NCBI GenBank assembly: GCA_000724175.1
Contig: JPGV01000009.1
Coordinates: forward strand, 182,342-246,341
DNA: 64,000 nucleotides
Origin: [Candidatus Thermochlorobacteriaceae] bacterium GBChlB
GTDB taxonomy: Bacteria > Bacteroidota > Chlorobiia > Chlorobiales > Thermochlorobacteraceae
Reading direction: 5' to 3'
Shown here: in pieces, positions 53,144-62,406 of the stretch
Position numbering within the stretch: the first letter of the stretch is position 1
How the letters are laid out: every line of letters starts with the position of its first letter
Position numbers and translations under genes: made by a program
The notes under the pieces: generated by a model
What the model saw: the letters and a program-made list of their open reading frames with translations, nothing else
Told to the model about the DNA's origin: nothing
Database searches by the model: none

Positions 53144-54475
53144 TTATGCCGTAACACGACTTCTGATTTTGCCTGATTTCATAAAGCCGTCGTAATGGCG
53201 CATCAAGAGATGGCTCTCAATTTGTTGCAGCGTATCGAGCGCGACGCCAACGATAATGAGCAAACTTGTTCCGCCGAAAAACTGCGCAAAGCCCGGCGTT
53301 ACATTGCCGAACTTGGTGAGAATCGTGGGCAGAATGGCAATCACGGCGAGTGCAATGGCACCGGGCAGCGTGATGCGCGTCAAGATATTATCAATGAAAT
53401 CCGATGTGCTTTTGCCCGGCCTGACGCCCGGGATAAACCCGCCTTGCTTTTGCATTGTGTCCGCAACATCTTTCGGATTGAAGGCAATCGCCGTGTAGAA
53501 ATACGTGAAAAAGATAATCAACGCGCCGAAGATAAGCGCATATCCCCATGAGTCGTAGGAAATAAACGCGCTGATACTTTGCATTGCTTCGCTTTCAGGG
53601 AAGAACGAGACAATCGTGCTGGGAATAAACATAATCGACTGCGCAAAGATAATCGGCATCACGCCAGCGGTAATGACGCGCATCGGAATGTACTGCGTGG
53701 TGCCGCCGTATACTTTTCTGCCGACGACGCGCTTAGCGTATTGCACGGGAATGCGGCGCGTGCCGACCGTCATCAGCACTACACCTGCCACAATCAACCC
53801 CATAATGCCGAGAATCACGATTTCAATAATCAGGTTCTTTTGTCCTGATGACACCATTTGGAATTCGGCGACAAGCGACTGTGGGAATCGCGCTAAGATG
53901 CCAATCATGATGATGAGCGAGATGCCGTTGCCGATGCCGCGTTCTGTAATGCGTTCGCCGAGCCACATTGTAAAAACCGTCGCGGCGGTGAGCGTAATAA
54001 CCGTTGAGAGCGTGAACAGCACGCCTGGGTCGGGAACGATGGGCTGACCGAAAGAGGACGGGCTTGCTAAACTCACGCTGACGCCCCATGCTTGCAGCAA
54101 TGCAACGACGACCGTGCCGTAGCGCGTGAGTTGCGTAATTTTTTTCCGTCCTTCTTCGCCCTCCTTTTGCAATTTTTGGAAATACGGCGTAACGGCGGTG
54201 AGAAGTTGAATGATAATCGAGGCGGAGATATAGGGCATAATGCCGAGCGCAAAGACCGAGGCGCGTTTGAACGCACCGCCAACGAACAGGTCGAAGAGTC
54301 CGAACAGGTCGTTTGACGCACCTTGCGCCGCATCGGCGACTGCGCTGGCATCGACGCCCGGAATGGTTACATGCGACCCGATTCGATAGACGATAAGCAG
54401 CCCAATCGTGTATAGGATTCGGTCTTTGAGTTCGGGAATCTTGCCGATATTTCTGACGCTGTCTATGAGATTCAT
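53144..54475 (-). CDS. secY: protein translocase subunit SecY
   Basis: 443 residues with ten transmembrane helices. LLIVYRIGSHVTIPGVD, GIMPYISASIIIQLL, GERITERGIGNGISLIIMIGI, RRIPVQYAKRV and the pore-ring region are recognisable. Channel of the Sec system. The map gene follows 5 bp downstream. Confidence 0.98.
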   Translation of the reverse strand: MNLIDSVRNIGKIPELKDRILYTIGLLIVYRIGSHVTIPGVDASAVADAAQGASNDLFGLFDLFVGGAFKRASVFALGIMPYISASIIIQLLTAVTPYFQKLQKEGEEGRKKITQLTRYGTVVVALLQAWGVSVSLASPSSFGQPIVPDPGVLFTLSTVITLTAATVFTMWLGERITERGIGNGISLIIMIGILARFPQSLVAEFQMVSSGQKNLIIEIVILGIMGLIVAGVVLMTVGTRRIPVQYAKRVVGRKVYGGTTQYIPMRVITAGVMPIIFAQSIMFIPSTIVSFFPESEAMQSISAFISYDSWGYALIFGALIIFFTYFYTAIAFNPKDVADTMQKQGGFIPGVRPGKSTSDFIDNILTRITLPGAIALAVIAILPTILTKFGNVTPGFAQFFGGTSLLIIVGVALDTLQQIESHLLMRHYDGFMKSGKIRSRVTA

Positions 54476-54497
54476 CGTTCTCCTTGTTTAGAGTCTA

Positions 54498-55085
54498 TCA
54501 CCGTTTTGCTTTCTTAGCGGCGGCTTTACGCGCAGCTTTGGCGGCTTTTCTTTCCTCTTCCAAATTTTTCTTCGGCGTTACGAGTGCTTTTTCGGGCGGG
54601 AGCGACTTCATCATCGCTGCCTCCTCGAGTGTTCTTTCGGCGATGATAATTTTTCCGCCTGCCTTCTCGATTTTTTCCTTTGCCGATTCGCTGAACGCAT
54701 GCGCGGTTACCGTTACAGTTTCTGTAAGGTCGCCGTCGCCCAAAATTTTAACCAGATTACGTTTGGCGGAGACCCCTGCTTTTGCGAGTGCCTCGAGCGA
54801 GACGTCGTTGCCGACGAGTTTGCCTTTTTTCAGCCACTCAGAAATTTGTCCGACGCTCACGGTGCGCGGCTCGACGGCATTCGGCTTGGTAAATCCGAAC
54901 TTCGGCAGGCGACGATAAATAGGCATTTGTCCGCCTTCTTTGAACGACGACGTGTAGCCGCTTCGCGCTTGATGCCCTTTGTTGCCTGCGCCGGCAGTGG
55001 TGCCGTTGCCCGAGCCGGGTCCGCGACCCACGCGTTTTTTTTGTTTTCGTGAACCCTTTGCGGGTTTGAGCGTGCTTAAATTCAT
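54498..55085 (-). CDS. rplO: 50S ribosomal protein L15
   Basis: 195 residues from the ATG at 55085 (MNLSTLKPAKGSRKQKKRVGRGPGSGNGTTAGAGNKGHQAR). An upstream start adds nine unrelated residues. The C-terminal about 50 residues (EERKAAKAARKAAAKKAKR ending) are an extra basic tail compared with the usual 150-residue L15. Confidence 0.96.
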   Translation of the reverse strand: MNLSTLKPAKGSRKQKKRVGRGPGSGNGTTAGAGNKGHQARSGYTSSFKEGGQMPIYRRLPKFGFTKPNAVEPRTVSVGQISEWLKKGKLVGNDVSLEALAKAGVSAKRNLVKILGDGDLTETVTVTAHAFSESAKEKIEKAGGKIIIAERTLEEAAMMKSLPPEKALVTPKKNLEEERKAAKAARKAAAKKAKR

Positions 55086-55139
55086 GTTTTCTAAAACCCT
55101 GTTAGTGAACAATCGGTTTCTTCGGTTTTTCTGCCGAAT

Positions 55140-55364
55140 TTACTTGACTTCCTCGACTCTGACCAAGTGATTAACAACGCGCAGTTGTCCTTGCAAGCGC
55201 GGGTCGTCGTAGAGCTCGACCGAGTAGTTTGGCCGTCCCAACTTCAAGGCTTCGAGCGTGGCTTTTTGATTTTTTGATGCGCCAATCATGCTCTTGACTT
55301 GGGTGATTTTGAGTTTCTTGCCGGATTTTCCTTTCTTTATCGGCGCAGGTTTCGTCTCTGACAT
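55140..55364 (-). CDS. rpmD: 50S ribosomal protein L30
   Basis: 74 residues from the ATG at 55364 (MSETKPAPIK); the longer frame would overlap rpsE. Core LKITQVKSMIGASKNQKATLEALKLGRPNYSVELYDDPRLQGQLRVVNHLVRVEEV is L30. A short Lys-rich N-terminal extension precedes it. Confidence 0.94.
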   Translation of the reverse strand: MSETKPAPIKKGKSGKKLKITQVKSMIGASKNQKATLEALKLGRPNYSVELYDDPRLQGQLRVVNHLVRVEEVK

Positions 55365-55386
55365 AATCGTTTCCCTTGTGCAAAAA

Positions 55387-55902
55387 TTATCCTTCAAAAA
55401 CTTCTTTCAGTGCTTTGCCACGGCGCTCAGCGACGTCTCTGGCGTCGGTCAGGCTTTGCAAACCGTGGACGGTGGCTTTAACGACATTGTGCGGATTTGA
55501 TGAGCCAAGCGATTTGGTCAAGACGTCTTTCACGCCAGCGCTTTCCAAAACAGCGCGCACTGCGCCGCCTGCGATGAGCCCTGTGCCGGGCGTTGCTGGA
55601 CGCATCAAGACTTTCGCCGCGCCGAACTTCGAGTAGACTTCGTGCGGAATCGTGCCTTTGACGATGGGAACCTCGATGACATTTTTCTTGGCGTCCTCGA
55701 TACCCTTGGCGATGGCGTCTTGCACTTCGTTTGCCTTGCCGAGTCCGTAACCGACATGTCCCTCCCCGTCGCCGACGACGACGATGGCGTTGAACCCGAA
55801 GCGTTTGCCGCCCTTCACAACTTTTGCGGTGCGGTTGACCTGAACGAGTTTTTCTTTTAGGTTCAGGTCGCCGGGGCGAAGTCTTTTTGCTTGTCTTGCC
55901 AT
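55387..55902 (-). CDS. rpsE: 30S ribosomal protein S5
   Basis: 171 residues. [43 protein letters not shown] and the C-terminal [40 protein letters not shown] are diagnostic. Confidence 0.98.
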   Translation of the reverse strand: MARQAKRLRPGDLNLKEKLVQVNRTAKVVKGGKRFGFNAIVVVGDGEGHVGYGLGKANEVQDAIAKGIEDAKKNVIEVPIVKGTIPHEVYSKFGAAKVLMRPATPGTGLIAGGAVRAVLESAGVKDVLTKSLGSSNPHNVVKATVHGLQSLTDARDVAERRGKALKEVFEG

Positions 55903-55924
55903 TATTACTATGCGTTATGAAAAA

Positions 55925-56290
55925 TTAAAATTGTAATCCACCTTCGCGCGCGCCTTCGGCAAATGCCTGAACACGACCGTGATAGCGGTAGCCGTTGCGG
56001 TCGAAGACGACGCTGGTAATGCCGCTGGCTTTAGCTTTTTCAGCCATCATTTTGCCCATTTCTTTGCTCACGTCGCTTTTCTTTTTGCCTTTGAGCATCG
56101 GCTCGATGCTCTTGCCGACGCTGGAGACAGCGGCGAGCGTTTTGCCGTTGTCGTCGTCAATAATCTGTGCGTAGATATGGCTCAAGCTGCGAAATACAGA
56201 CAGACGCGGCTTTTCAGCTGTGCCGTACACTTTTTTGCGCACGCGCGCTTTCACTTTCGCGCGACGCTTCGATTTGACAATCGGGTTCAT
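55925..56290 (-). CDS. rplR: 50S ribosomal protein L18
   Basis: 121 residues. [13 protein letters not shown]-like start ([34 protein letters not shown]) and C-terminal [28 protein letters not shown], which binds 5S rRNA. Spacing to rpsE is 22 bp. Confidence 0.97.
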   Translation of the reverse strand: MNPIVKSKRRAKVKARVRKKVYGTAEKPRLSVFRSLSHIYAQIIDDDNGKTLAAVSSVGKSIEPMLKGKKKSDVSKEMGKMMAEKAKASGITSVVFDRNGYRYHGRVQAFAEGAREGGLQF

Positions 56291-56364
56291 CTTTCTCTTT
56301 GGTTTATGAAAGCGATAGTTGCCGCTTTCAGTTCAACGAAATCCACAGCAATAAGAACGCGCGG

Positions 56365-56904
56365 TTACTTGCCGGCGGTCTTACCTTCTTTACGACGAAT
56401 CACTTCGCCTTCATATTTGACGCCTTTGCCTTTGTAAGGTTCAGGTTTGCGGAACGACCGAATTTTCGCCGCAACGCCGCCGACGAGTTCTTTATCGATG
56501 CCGCTGATGGTGATGTTCGTCGGAGATGGCACTTCGATTTTCACGCCTTCCGGCGGTCTGAAATAAATCGGGTGCGAATAGCCCAGCGAGAGAATCACGT
56601 AGTTCGATTTCAGTTCCGCTTTGTAGCCGACACCGACGAGCTCGAGCTTTCTTGAAAAGCCTTGCGAGACGCCCGTAATCATATTGTTCATCAACGCGCG
56701 GTAGAGTCCGTGCAAGGCGCGGGTTTGTTTTTCGTCGTTGCCGCGCTCAACTTTGACCGCATCGCCCTCGACTTTAATGGCAATGTCGCCGCGCAATTTC
56801 TGTTCTAATTTTCCTTTCGGACCCTCGACTTTAATCACGCCGTCTTTGACATCGATTTTAACGCCTTTGGCAAGCGCGACGGGTTTCTTTCCGATTCTTG
56901 ACAT
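56365..56904 (-). CDS. rplF: 50S ribosomal protein L6
   Basis: 179 residues. SRIGKKPVALAKGVKI at the N-terminus and the C-terminal EPYKGKGVKYEGEVIRRKEGKT are diagnostic. Normal length. Confidence 0.98.
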   Translation of the reverse strand: MSRIGKKPVALAKGVKIDVKDGVIKVEGPKGKLEQKLRGDIAIKVEGDAVKVERGNDEKQTRALHGLYRALMNNMITGVSQGFSRKLELVGVGYKAELKSNYVILSLGYSHPIYFRPPEGVKIEVPSPTNITISGIDKELVGGVAAKIRSFRKPEPYKGKGVKYEGEVIRRKEGKTAGK

Positions 56905-56924
56905 GGTTTCGTCTCCTGAAATTT

Positions 56925-57320
56925 TTAATGAATGCGGAACAAGACTTCTCCGCCGACGCCAGCGGCGCGGGCTTCTTTATCGGTCATCAATCCGCGAGAG
57001 GTAGTTAGGACTTGCAATCCCAAGCCGCCAAGATATTTTCTGATGTTTTTGCCCTCGTAGGTGCGTCGACCGGGCGTGCTGACGCGCTGGAGATCCCTAA
57101 TCGCATGGCGTCCGTCAACGTTATACTTGAGTTGGATACGCAGAACAGGATAAGACTCTGTTTCAATCACCGTGAAGTCTTTGATGTAGCCCTTTTCCTT
57201 CAAGAGTTGAGAGATATTGACTTTCAACTTTGATGACGGCACATCAACGGTTTTGTGTTTAGCTTTCGCGGCGTTGCGAATGCGCGTCAGGTAGTCTGCG
57301 ATTGGGTCTGTAACTGGCAT
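56925..57320 (-). CDS. rpsH: 30S ribosomal protein S8
   Basis: 131 residues from the ATG at 57320 ([17 protein letters not shown]); the open frame begins two codons earlier at a TTG. C-terminal [32 protein letters not shown] is diagnostic of S8, which binds helix 21 of 16S rRNA. Confidence 0.96.
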   Translation of the reverse strand: MPVTDPIADYLTRIRNAAKAKHKTVDVPSSKLKVNISQLLKEKGYIKDFTVIETESYPVLRIQLKYNVDGRHAIRDLQRVSTPGRRTYEGKNIRKYLGGLGLQVLTTSRGLMTDKEARAAGVGGEVLFRIH

Positions 57321-57413
57321 AGTCAATTAAAATTGCTTTGTGCGTCCCGCAAGCGTAGCCATCTCGCTGCGGCAGCCACAAAGATTAAGTAAATATCGTC
57401 GTTTGTTTTTTTG

Positions 57414-57683
57414 TTACCAACTTGCTTTTTTCATTCCCGGAATTTTGCCTTCGTGGGCGAACTTGCGCAGAATGTGTCGACAGATGCCAAACTTGCGATA
57501 GACACCTCTGGCTCTTCCTGTAATGCTGCATCGATTTTTGAAGCGCGTCGGCGAGCTATCTCGCGGCAGGTCGCGCAGTTTCTCCATGTTGCCTTCGGCT
57601 TTCAATTTCGCGCGGAGTTCGGCGTAGTGAGCGACTTTTTTTCTACGCTTTTCGTTGCGAACAATAACGCTGGTCTTTGCCAT
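57414..57683 (-). CDS. rpsN: 30S ribosomal protein S14
   Basis: 89 residues, the long type. [29 protein letters not shown] and [49 protein letters not shown] are present. The zinc-binding CxxC pairs of the short type are not present. Confidence 0.97.
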   Translation of the reverse strand: MAKTSVIVRNEKRRKKVAHYAELRAKLKAEGNMEKLRDLPRDSSPTRFKNRCSITGRARGVYRKFGICRHILRKFAHEGKIPGMKKASW

Positions 57684-57701
57684 AGTTGCTGCTGAATTCG
57701 G

Positions 57702-58349
57702 TTAATTTTTTTTGCGGAACGGAATTCCGAGTTCTTTCAAAAGCGCGTAGGCTTCTTCATCGTTCTTCGCAGTTGTTACAAATGTTACATCCATGCCTGA
57801 AATGCGCGTTACTTTATCAATATCGATTTCGGGAAAAATAATCTGCTCTTTAACGCCGAGCGTATAATTTCCGCGCCCGTCAAAGCTGCTATCGCTGACG
57901 CCTTTGAAGTCCCGAATGCGTGGAATGGCAAGCGAAATGAGCCTGTCCATAAACTCATACATTTTAGCGCGGCGCAGTGTAACGCGGCAACCAATCGGTT
58001 GGTTTTCGCGCAGCTTGAAGTTCGAGATAGCGTTCTTCGATTTGCGAATCTCCGGCTTTTGTCCCGTGATTTGACCAAGTTCTTTCACGGCGGCTTCTAA
58101 GAGTTTCGGGTCTTGTGCTGCTTCGCCAACACCAATGTTGATGCTGATTTTTTCTAATCGCGGCACCATCATCACGCTTTTGTATTTGAACTGCTCCATG
58201 AGTTTCTTGACGACTTCTTCGCGGTATTTCACGAAGAGACGCGGCGGCGGCGCAGGTTCGTTTGAGAGCGGCACAACCGGAGCCTGTGCTTCCTCTTTCT
58301 TGCCTTTTTGTTTTTTCGGCTCTTGCTTCTTTTGTTCTTTTTCTGCCAT
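57702..58349 (-). CDS. rplE: 50S ribosomal protein L5 with N-terminal extension
   Basis: 215 residues against the usual about 180. The first about 35 residues ([19 protein letters not shown]... ending PPPRLF) are a charged, proline-containing extension. The core has [55 protein letters not shown] and [42 protein letters not shown]. Binds 5S rRNA. Confidence 0.95.
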   Translation of the reverse strand: MAEKEQKKQEPKKQKGKKEEAQAPVVPLSNEPAPPPRLFVKYREEVVKKLMEQFKYKSVMMVPRLEKISINIGVGEAAQDPKLLEAAVKELGQITGQKPEIRKSKNAISNFKLRENQPIGCRVTLRRAKMYEFMDRLISLAIPRIRDFKGVSDSSFDGRGNYTLGVKEQIIFPEIDIDKVTRISGMDVTFVTTAKNDEEAYALLKELGIPFRKKN

Positions 58350-58403
58350 TGCGGTTGCTCGGTTTTGGGAACGGTCTTTGTCGTTCCCGTCGCGTTTGAT
58401 TTA

Positions 58404-58694
58404 CTATCCTCTTCTTAAAATCACGGTTTGTTTTTTACTCGTGCCTTTGATGATTTCCATATTGACGACTTTATCAAAGTGCGGCACGTCGGCTTCGAGC
58501 ATCTCAATAATTTTCATCAAGTCCCGCGTATGCTGCGAAAGCAGCGCATTTGTTTTCGCCTGTTGTTCCTCGAGTTTTTCAACCCTGTTGCTCAAGCCGT
58601 CGGCGCGGTTATTCAGAGTCTTTAGCTCGGTTTTGATGCCGCGCAACTCCTCAACCATAATCGCAAAGTGTTCTAAATACCTGTCGTCTATCAT
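58404..58694 (-). CDS. coiled-coil protein inserted in the spc operon, function unknown
   Basis: 96 residues. The central part (about 15-65) is a heptad-like coiled coil (ELRGIKTELKTLNNRADGLSNRVEKLEEQQAKTNALLSQHTRDLMKII), flanked by MIDDRYLEHFAIM at the N-terminus and the basic KGTSKKQTVILRRG ending. It resembles no ribosomal protein. It sits between rplX and rplE, which are normally adjacent, on the operon's strand (21-bp gap after rplX, 54 bp before rplE). ATG at 58694. It has no signal or membrane segment. Confidence 0.7.
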   Translation of the reverse strand: MIDDRYLEHFAIMVEELRGIKTELKTLNNRADGLSNRVEKLEEQQAKTNALLSQHTRDLMKIIEMLEADVPHFDKVVNMEIIKGTSKKQTVILRRG

Positions 58695-58715
58695 TCGCTC
58701 CTGAAACTCAGGAGG

Positions 58716-58991
58716 TTAGCTCACTCGCTTCACGTTCGAGGCGTGAATGGGAAACTCGCGCTCGATAATTGCGCCTTGCGGCTGATTTTTGTTTGGGCGC
58801 ATGTGTCGCTTGCGAATGTTGACGCCCTCGACGATGACGCGGTTCGTTTCCGGAAAGACGCGCAGCACCTTGCCTTGATAGCCCTTTTCGCGGTCGACAT
58901 TAAGATTTTTTGCTGCCGTAATGTTCTTCAGCAGCACAACTGTGTCGCCTTTCTTGACATGGACTTTTGCTTTTTTAGTTCCCAGTTTCAT
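58716..58991 (-). CDS. rplX: 50S ribosomal protein L24
   Basis: 91 residues, shorter than the usual about 105. VHVKKGDTVVLLKNITAAKN, EKGYQGKVLRVFPETNRVIVEGVNIRKRHMRPN and GAIIEREFPIHASNVKRVS are diagnostic. Preceded on its strand by tRNA-Gly (30 bp) instead of rplN. Confidence 0.96.
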   Translation of the reverse strand: MKLGTKKAKVHVKKGDTVVLLKNITAAKNLNVDREKGYQGKVLRVFPETNRVIVEGVNIRKRHMRPNKNQPQGAIIEREFPIHASNVKRVS

Positions 58992-59021
58992 CGTTCTCGT
59001 TCTGTTTTCTTTTTCCGTTTG

Positions 59022-59094
59022 AGCGGGAGACGGGACTCGAACCCGCGACCAACAGCTTGGAAGGCTGTGACTCTACCAACTGAGTTACTCCCGC
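59022..59094 (-). tRNA. tRNA-Gly (UCC)
   Basis: Minus-strand tRNA: acceptor GCGGGAG/CTCCCGC, D-arm AACTCAGTTGGTAGAGT, anticodon stem-loop ACAGC-CTTCCAA-GCTGT (anticodon TCC), T-arm GCGGGTTCGAGTCCCGT, discriminator T. It lies between rplN and rplX inside the ribosomal operon, in the operon's direction, which is unusual. Confidence 0.97.
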
Positions 59095-59147
59095 TTATCT
59101 GGTTAATTCCATTTTTGAAAAGAACAGTGTTGACACTTTTGCCTGCA

Positions 59148-59195
59148 ACCAACAGCTTGGAAGGCGGTGACTCTACCAGCTCTGGTTACTCCCGC
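59148..59195 (-). pseudogene. degenerate partial copy of the tRNA-Gly
   Basis: Positions 59148-59224 repeat 59048-59123 almost base for base (offset 100-101), including the flank TTATCTGGTTAATTCCATTT. On the minus strand the copy keeps the 5' acceptor GCGGGAG and the CTTCCAA anticodon loop, but the T-arm and 3' acceptor are missing, the D-arm is altered and the anticodon stem has a mismatch (ACCGC against GCTGT). It cannot fold as a tRNA. Confidence 0.88.
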
Positions 59196-59257
59196 TTATC
59201 TGGTTAATTCCATTTTTGAAAAGAGCAATCTGCTTGCGGCGTTCAGTGTTCTATTGC

Positions 59258-59626
59258 TTAGAGCACTTCGGGCGCGAGCGAGATAATTTTCGTGTATTGG
59301 CGGTCGCGCAGTTCTCTGGCAACTGGCCCGAAGATACGAGTGCCGCGCGGTTCGCCGACGGCGTTGATAAGCACAACCGCGTTTTCATCGAAGCGAATAT
59401 ACGACCCGTCTTTACGGCGAAATTCTTTTTTCGTTCTCACGACGACGGCGCGCGAGACTTCTTTTTTCTTGACCGTGCCACCCGGAATTGCCGACTTAAC
59501 AGAGACAACAACGACGTCGCCGATGCGGGCGTAGCGTCGGTGCGTGCCGCCCGGCACATGAATCACGCGAACTTTTTTTGCGCCGCTGTTGTCGGCAACC
59601 ACTAAATTTGTTTCGTTTTGAAGCAT
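59258..59626 (-). CDS. rplN: 50S ribosomal protein L14
   Basis: 122 residues: [50 protein letters not shown] and the C-terminal [24 protein letters not shown] are diagnostic. Normal length. Followed on its strand by the tRNA-Gly copies. Confidence 0.98.
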   Translation of the reverse strand: MLQNETNLVVADNSGAKKVRVIHVPGGTHRRYARIGDVVVVSVKSAIPGGTVKKKEVSRAVVVRTKKEFRRKDGSYIRFDENAVVLINAVGEPRGTRIFGPVARELRDRQYTKIISLAPEVL

Positions 59627-59652
59627 TGTTCTATGTCTCCCGACAAAAAATT

Positions 59653-60012
59653 TTACTTAGCGCGTTCTACGACTTCGACCAAACGCCAACTTTTGCGTTT
59701 GCTCAGCGGGCGCGTTTCCATAATTCGAACCACATCGCCGATTTTGGCGTCGTTTTTTTCATCGTGCGCCATGAGTTTCGTCGTCTTTTTGAAATACTTT
59801 TTGTAAATCGGGTGTTGCACACGGCGTTCAATCGCAACGACGATGCTTTTTTGCATTTTATTGCTGACGACTTTTCCGATTTTTTCTTTGCGTGCGTTTC
59901 GTCCTGCTTTGTCAGCGACAGGCGCGACGGCTTCGGTTGCGCTTTCCGCAGGTGCAGGCGTTTCCAGCGATTCTACCTTTTGCTCTTCAGGCATTTTTTG
60001 CTCTTCGGACAT
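59653..60012 (-). CDS. rpsQ: 30S ribosomal protein S17 with N-terminal extension
   Basis: 119 residues against the usual about 85. An acidic, proline/alanine-rich N-terminal extension of about 35 residues ([17 protein letters not shown]...) precedes the core [77 protein letters not shown]. Such extensions of S17 occur in related phyla. Confidence 0.95.
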   Translation of the reverse strand: MSEEQKMPEEQKVESLETPAPAESATEAVAPVADKAGRNARKEKIGKVVSNKMQKSIVVAIERRVQHPIYKKYFKKTTKLMAHDEKNDAKIGDVVRIMETRPLSKRKSWRLVEVVERAK

Positions 60013-60054
60013 GATTCTCGTTGAATAGCTTTCTCTAAAATTTCGTTGAGTGCT

Positions 60055-60276
60055 CTATTTTTTTGTGCCTTTGGCTTCTTTTTCCTTTGCGAGTTCGGCT
60101 TGGCGCAAGCGCGTTTTCATGCGTGCAACGTCGCGTCGCAGATTGCGCACCGCCATTGGATTTTGCGGCGGCTCAATCGCTTTGTTGAAGACAATCTCGG
60201 CGATTTGCCGCTTAGCGTCCTTGATGCGTTCTGGCATTTCGCTCTCGGCGAGTGCAGCAATTTCATGCTTCTTCAT
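60055..60276 (-). CDS. rpmC: 50S ribosomal protein L29
   Basis: 73 residues forming a helical hairpin (HEIAALAESEMPERIKDAKRQIAEI ... NPMAVRNLRRDVARMKTRLRQAEL). Position between rplP and rpsQ confirms the identification. Confidence 0.94.
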   Translation of the reverse strand: MKKHEIAALAESEMPERIKDAKRQIAEIVFNKAIEPPQNPMAVRNLRRDVARMKTRLRQAELAKEKEAKGTKK

Positions 60277-60310
60277 AATCTCGTAATCAGTTTGTAAGCG
60301 TTTCGCAAAT

Positions 60311-60745
60311 TTATTTTTTCACTGCTGGCGCTTCGTAATCTGGGCGCACGACGAATTTGGTTTTAATTGGTAATTTTGACGCCGCCAGTCGGAATGCTTC
60401 TTCGGCGGTGGCTTGCGGCACGCCATCGGCTTCGAACATCACGCAGCCCGGACGCACGGGCGCCACCCAAAATTCCGGTGCGCCTTTTCCAGAGCCCATA
60501 CGCGTTTCAGCCGGTTTTTTCGTTACTGGCTTATCGGGAAAAATACGAATCCAGATTTTGCCGTCGCGCTTCATAAAGCGTGTCATCGCCACACGAGCCG
60601 CCTCGATTTGTCGGCTGGTAATCCAAGCCGTATCCAATGCTTTTAAGCCAAACGAACCGAAACTGACTTCGGTGCCGCGTGTGGCATTGCCTTTCATTTT
60701 GCCGCGTTGCGTTTTGCGATATTTCACGCGCTTGGGCATCATCAT
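60311..60745 (-). CDS. rplP: 50S ribosomal protein L16
   Basis: 144 residues. [24 protein letters not shown] at the start (three ATG codons in a row; the first is kept because L16 usually starts with an extra two residues before PKR), [25 protein letters not shown], and [25 protein letters not shown] are diagnostic. Confidence 0.97.
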   Translation of the reverse strand: MMMPKRVKYRKTQRGKMKGNATRGTEVSFGSFGLKALDTAWITSRQIEAARVAMTRFMKRDGKIWIRIFPDKPVTKKPAETRMGSGKGAPEFWVAPVRPGCVMFEADGVPQATAEEAFRLAASKLPIKTKFVVRPDYEAPAVKK

Positions 60746-60784
60746 AACTCAACTCTCCGAATTGTAATTTCTGTTCTAAGTTTT

Positions 60785-61621
60785 TCAACCTTCCGACGAG
60801 GCTTCTGTTGTGCCGCCGCCTTGCTGACCGCCGCCGCGTCTGCGTCTGCGACGACCGCCTTCGCGTCCGCCGCCTTGACCATCTCGCCGACCGCCGCCTT
60901 GACCGTCGCGTCTATTGCGTTGTTTGGCGTTGTCGCGTCGGTCTTTGACCTTTTGGCGTTCTTCCTCCTCGAGCGCCTCGATGCGTTGACCAAGCACTTC
61001 GCCTTTGTAAATCCAGACTTTAATTCCGACCGTGCCAGTGATTGTGAATGCGGTCGATTGCGCGTAGTCGATGTTTGCTCGAAGCGTGTGAAGCGGCACT
61101 TTGCCTTCTTTGTATTGCTCCATACGGGCGATTTCCGCGCCGCCAAGCCGTCCGCTCACTTGAACGCGAATGCCCTCTGCGCCAGCGCGATTGGCTTGTT
61201 GCAATGCTTGTTTCATCGCTCTGCGGAACGCCACGCGCCCTTCGAGCTGCGCAGCGATGTTGTCGCCGACCAGTTGCGCGTCCAATTCTGGACGCTTGAT
61301 TTCAATGACGTCGATTTTGACGTCTTTCTTGGTCAGCTTGCCGAGTTCTTGACCGAGCGTGTTGATTTCTTCGCCGCTTCTGCCGACGACTGCGCCCGGA
61401 CGCGCCGCGTAGATATACAACTTCACGTTTTTCGACGTGCGCTCGATAACGACCTTTGATACGCCAGCCTTTTGGCGTTTGAGGCGCGTGATGACGTAGT
61501 TCCGAATCACTTGGTCTTCTTTGAGCTTTTCGGCAATCATCGGCGTGTTGTCGTACCAACGCGAATCCCAATCTTTGATGATGCCGAGTCTGAACCCGTT
61601 CGGATTAACTTTCTGACCCAA
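60785..61621 (-). CDS. rpsC: 30S ribosomal protein S3 with Gly/Arg-rich C-terminal tail
   Basis: 278 residues against the usual about 230. [23 protein letters not shown], the KH domain ([16 protein letters not shown]) and [39 protein letters not shown] are diagnostic. The last about 60 residues are a low-complexity Gly/Arg/Gln tail ([21 protein letters not shown] ending), probably disordered and RNA-binding. Confidence 0.96.
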   Translation of the reverse strand: MGQKVNPNGFRLGIIKDWDSRWYDNTPMIAEKLKEDQVIRNYVITRLKRQKAGVSKVVIERTSKNVKLYIYAARPGAVVGRSGEEINTLGQELGKLTKKDVKIDVIEIKRPELDAQLVGDNIAAQLEGRVAFRRAMKQALQQANRAGAEGIRVQVSGRLGGAEIARMEQYKEGKVPLHTLRANIDYAQSTAFTITGTVGIKVWIYKGEVLGQRIEALEEEERQKVKDRRDNAKQRNRRDGQGGGRRDGQGGGREGGRRRRRRGGGQQGGGTTEASSEG

Positions 61622-61638
61622 GATGTTCTCCGTTTCGT

Positions 61639-62055
61639 TTAATTGGTTGCTGCTGTTTCTTTTTTGCGGTCGACGACGATGGTCAAATGGTTCGACCGTT
61701 TTCTCAGTCGATACGCTCGGCCCATCGGTGCTGGAAGCATGCGTTTGACCGTAACGCCTTGATTGACAAACGCTTCGGTAACAATCAAATCGCGCTCGCT
61801 GACGCCGTCTTGATTTTTCTGCATATAGTTCGACACGGCCGATTTCAGCGTTTGAAGCACATTTCTTGCCGCGTGTTTTGTGGCATTTTGCAGAATTGCC
61901 GTTGCGGTCTCAACATCTTTGCCGCGCACCAAATCGACGACCAGTCGCATTTTTCTTGGCGATGTCGGAATATGGTTCAACTTCGCCATTGATTTTGATT
62001 CGGCGGCGCGTCGTTCTTTTTTCGCGTCGGCGGCGGCTCGTTTTCTGACCCCCAT
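61639..62055 (-). CDS. rplV: 50S ribosomal protein L22
   Basis: 138 residues. The L22 core ([50 protein letters not shown] ... [26 protein letters not shown]) is complete. An N-terminal extension of about 25 basic residues ([19 protein letters not shown]) precedes it; a start at the ATG before AKLNH is possible. Confidence 0.95.
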   Translation of the reverse strand: MGVRKRAAADAKKERRAAESKSMAKLNHIPTSPRKMRLVVDLVRGKDVETATAILQNATKHAARNVLQTLKSAVSNYMQKNQDGVSERDLIVTEAFVNQGVTVKRMLPAPMGRAYRLRKRSNHLTIVVDRKKETAATN

Positions 62056-62086
62056 CTTTCGTTCTCCTGTCTTGATTCAGTCCGGT

Positions 62087-62386
62087 TTATTTTTTGCCCG
62101 GCGCGGAAGCGCCTTTTTCGCCTTTGCCGCCCGCTGTATGCCCTTTGAATGTGCGCGTTGGCGCAAATTCACCGAACTTGTGTCCCACCATGTTCTCAGT
62201 TACATACACAGGCACATGCGTTTTGCCGTTATGCACCGCAATCGTGTGTCCGACGAAGTCCGGCGAAATTGTCGAGGAACGCGACCATGTTTTCAGGACT
62301 TTTTTCTGTCCTGTCTTGTTGAGGTCTTCAACCCGTTTGAGCAATCGGTCTTGAATGAACGGACCTTTTTTAAGCGAGCGTGGCAT
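62087..62386 (-). CDS. rpsS: 30S ribosomal protein S19
   Basis: 99 residues. [73 protein letters not shown] are diagnostic. Confidence 0.98.
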   Translation of the reverse strand: MPRSLKKGPFIQDRLLKRVEDLNKTGQKKVLKTWSRSSTISPDFVGHTIAVHNGKTHVPVYVTENMVGHKFGEFAPTRTFKGHTAGGKGEKGASAPGKK

Positions 62387-62406
62387 AAGTGTTCTACAAA
62401 TTTGGA

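Noticed and set aside
59148-59195. Second functional tRNA-Gly
   Set aside because: The T-arm and 3' acceptor are absent and the anticodon stem is mismatched.
60785-60960. Gly-rich repeats at the rpsC end as a possible mobile or CRISPR-like repeat
   Set aside because: They are in frame with rpsC and encode its low-complexity tail.
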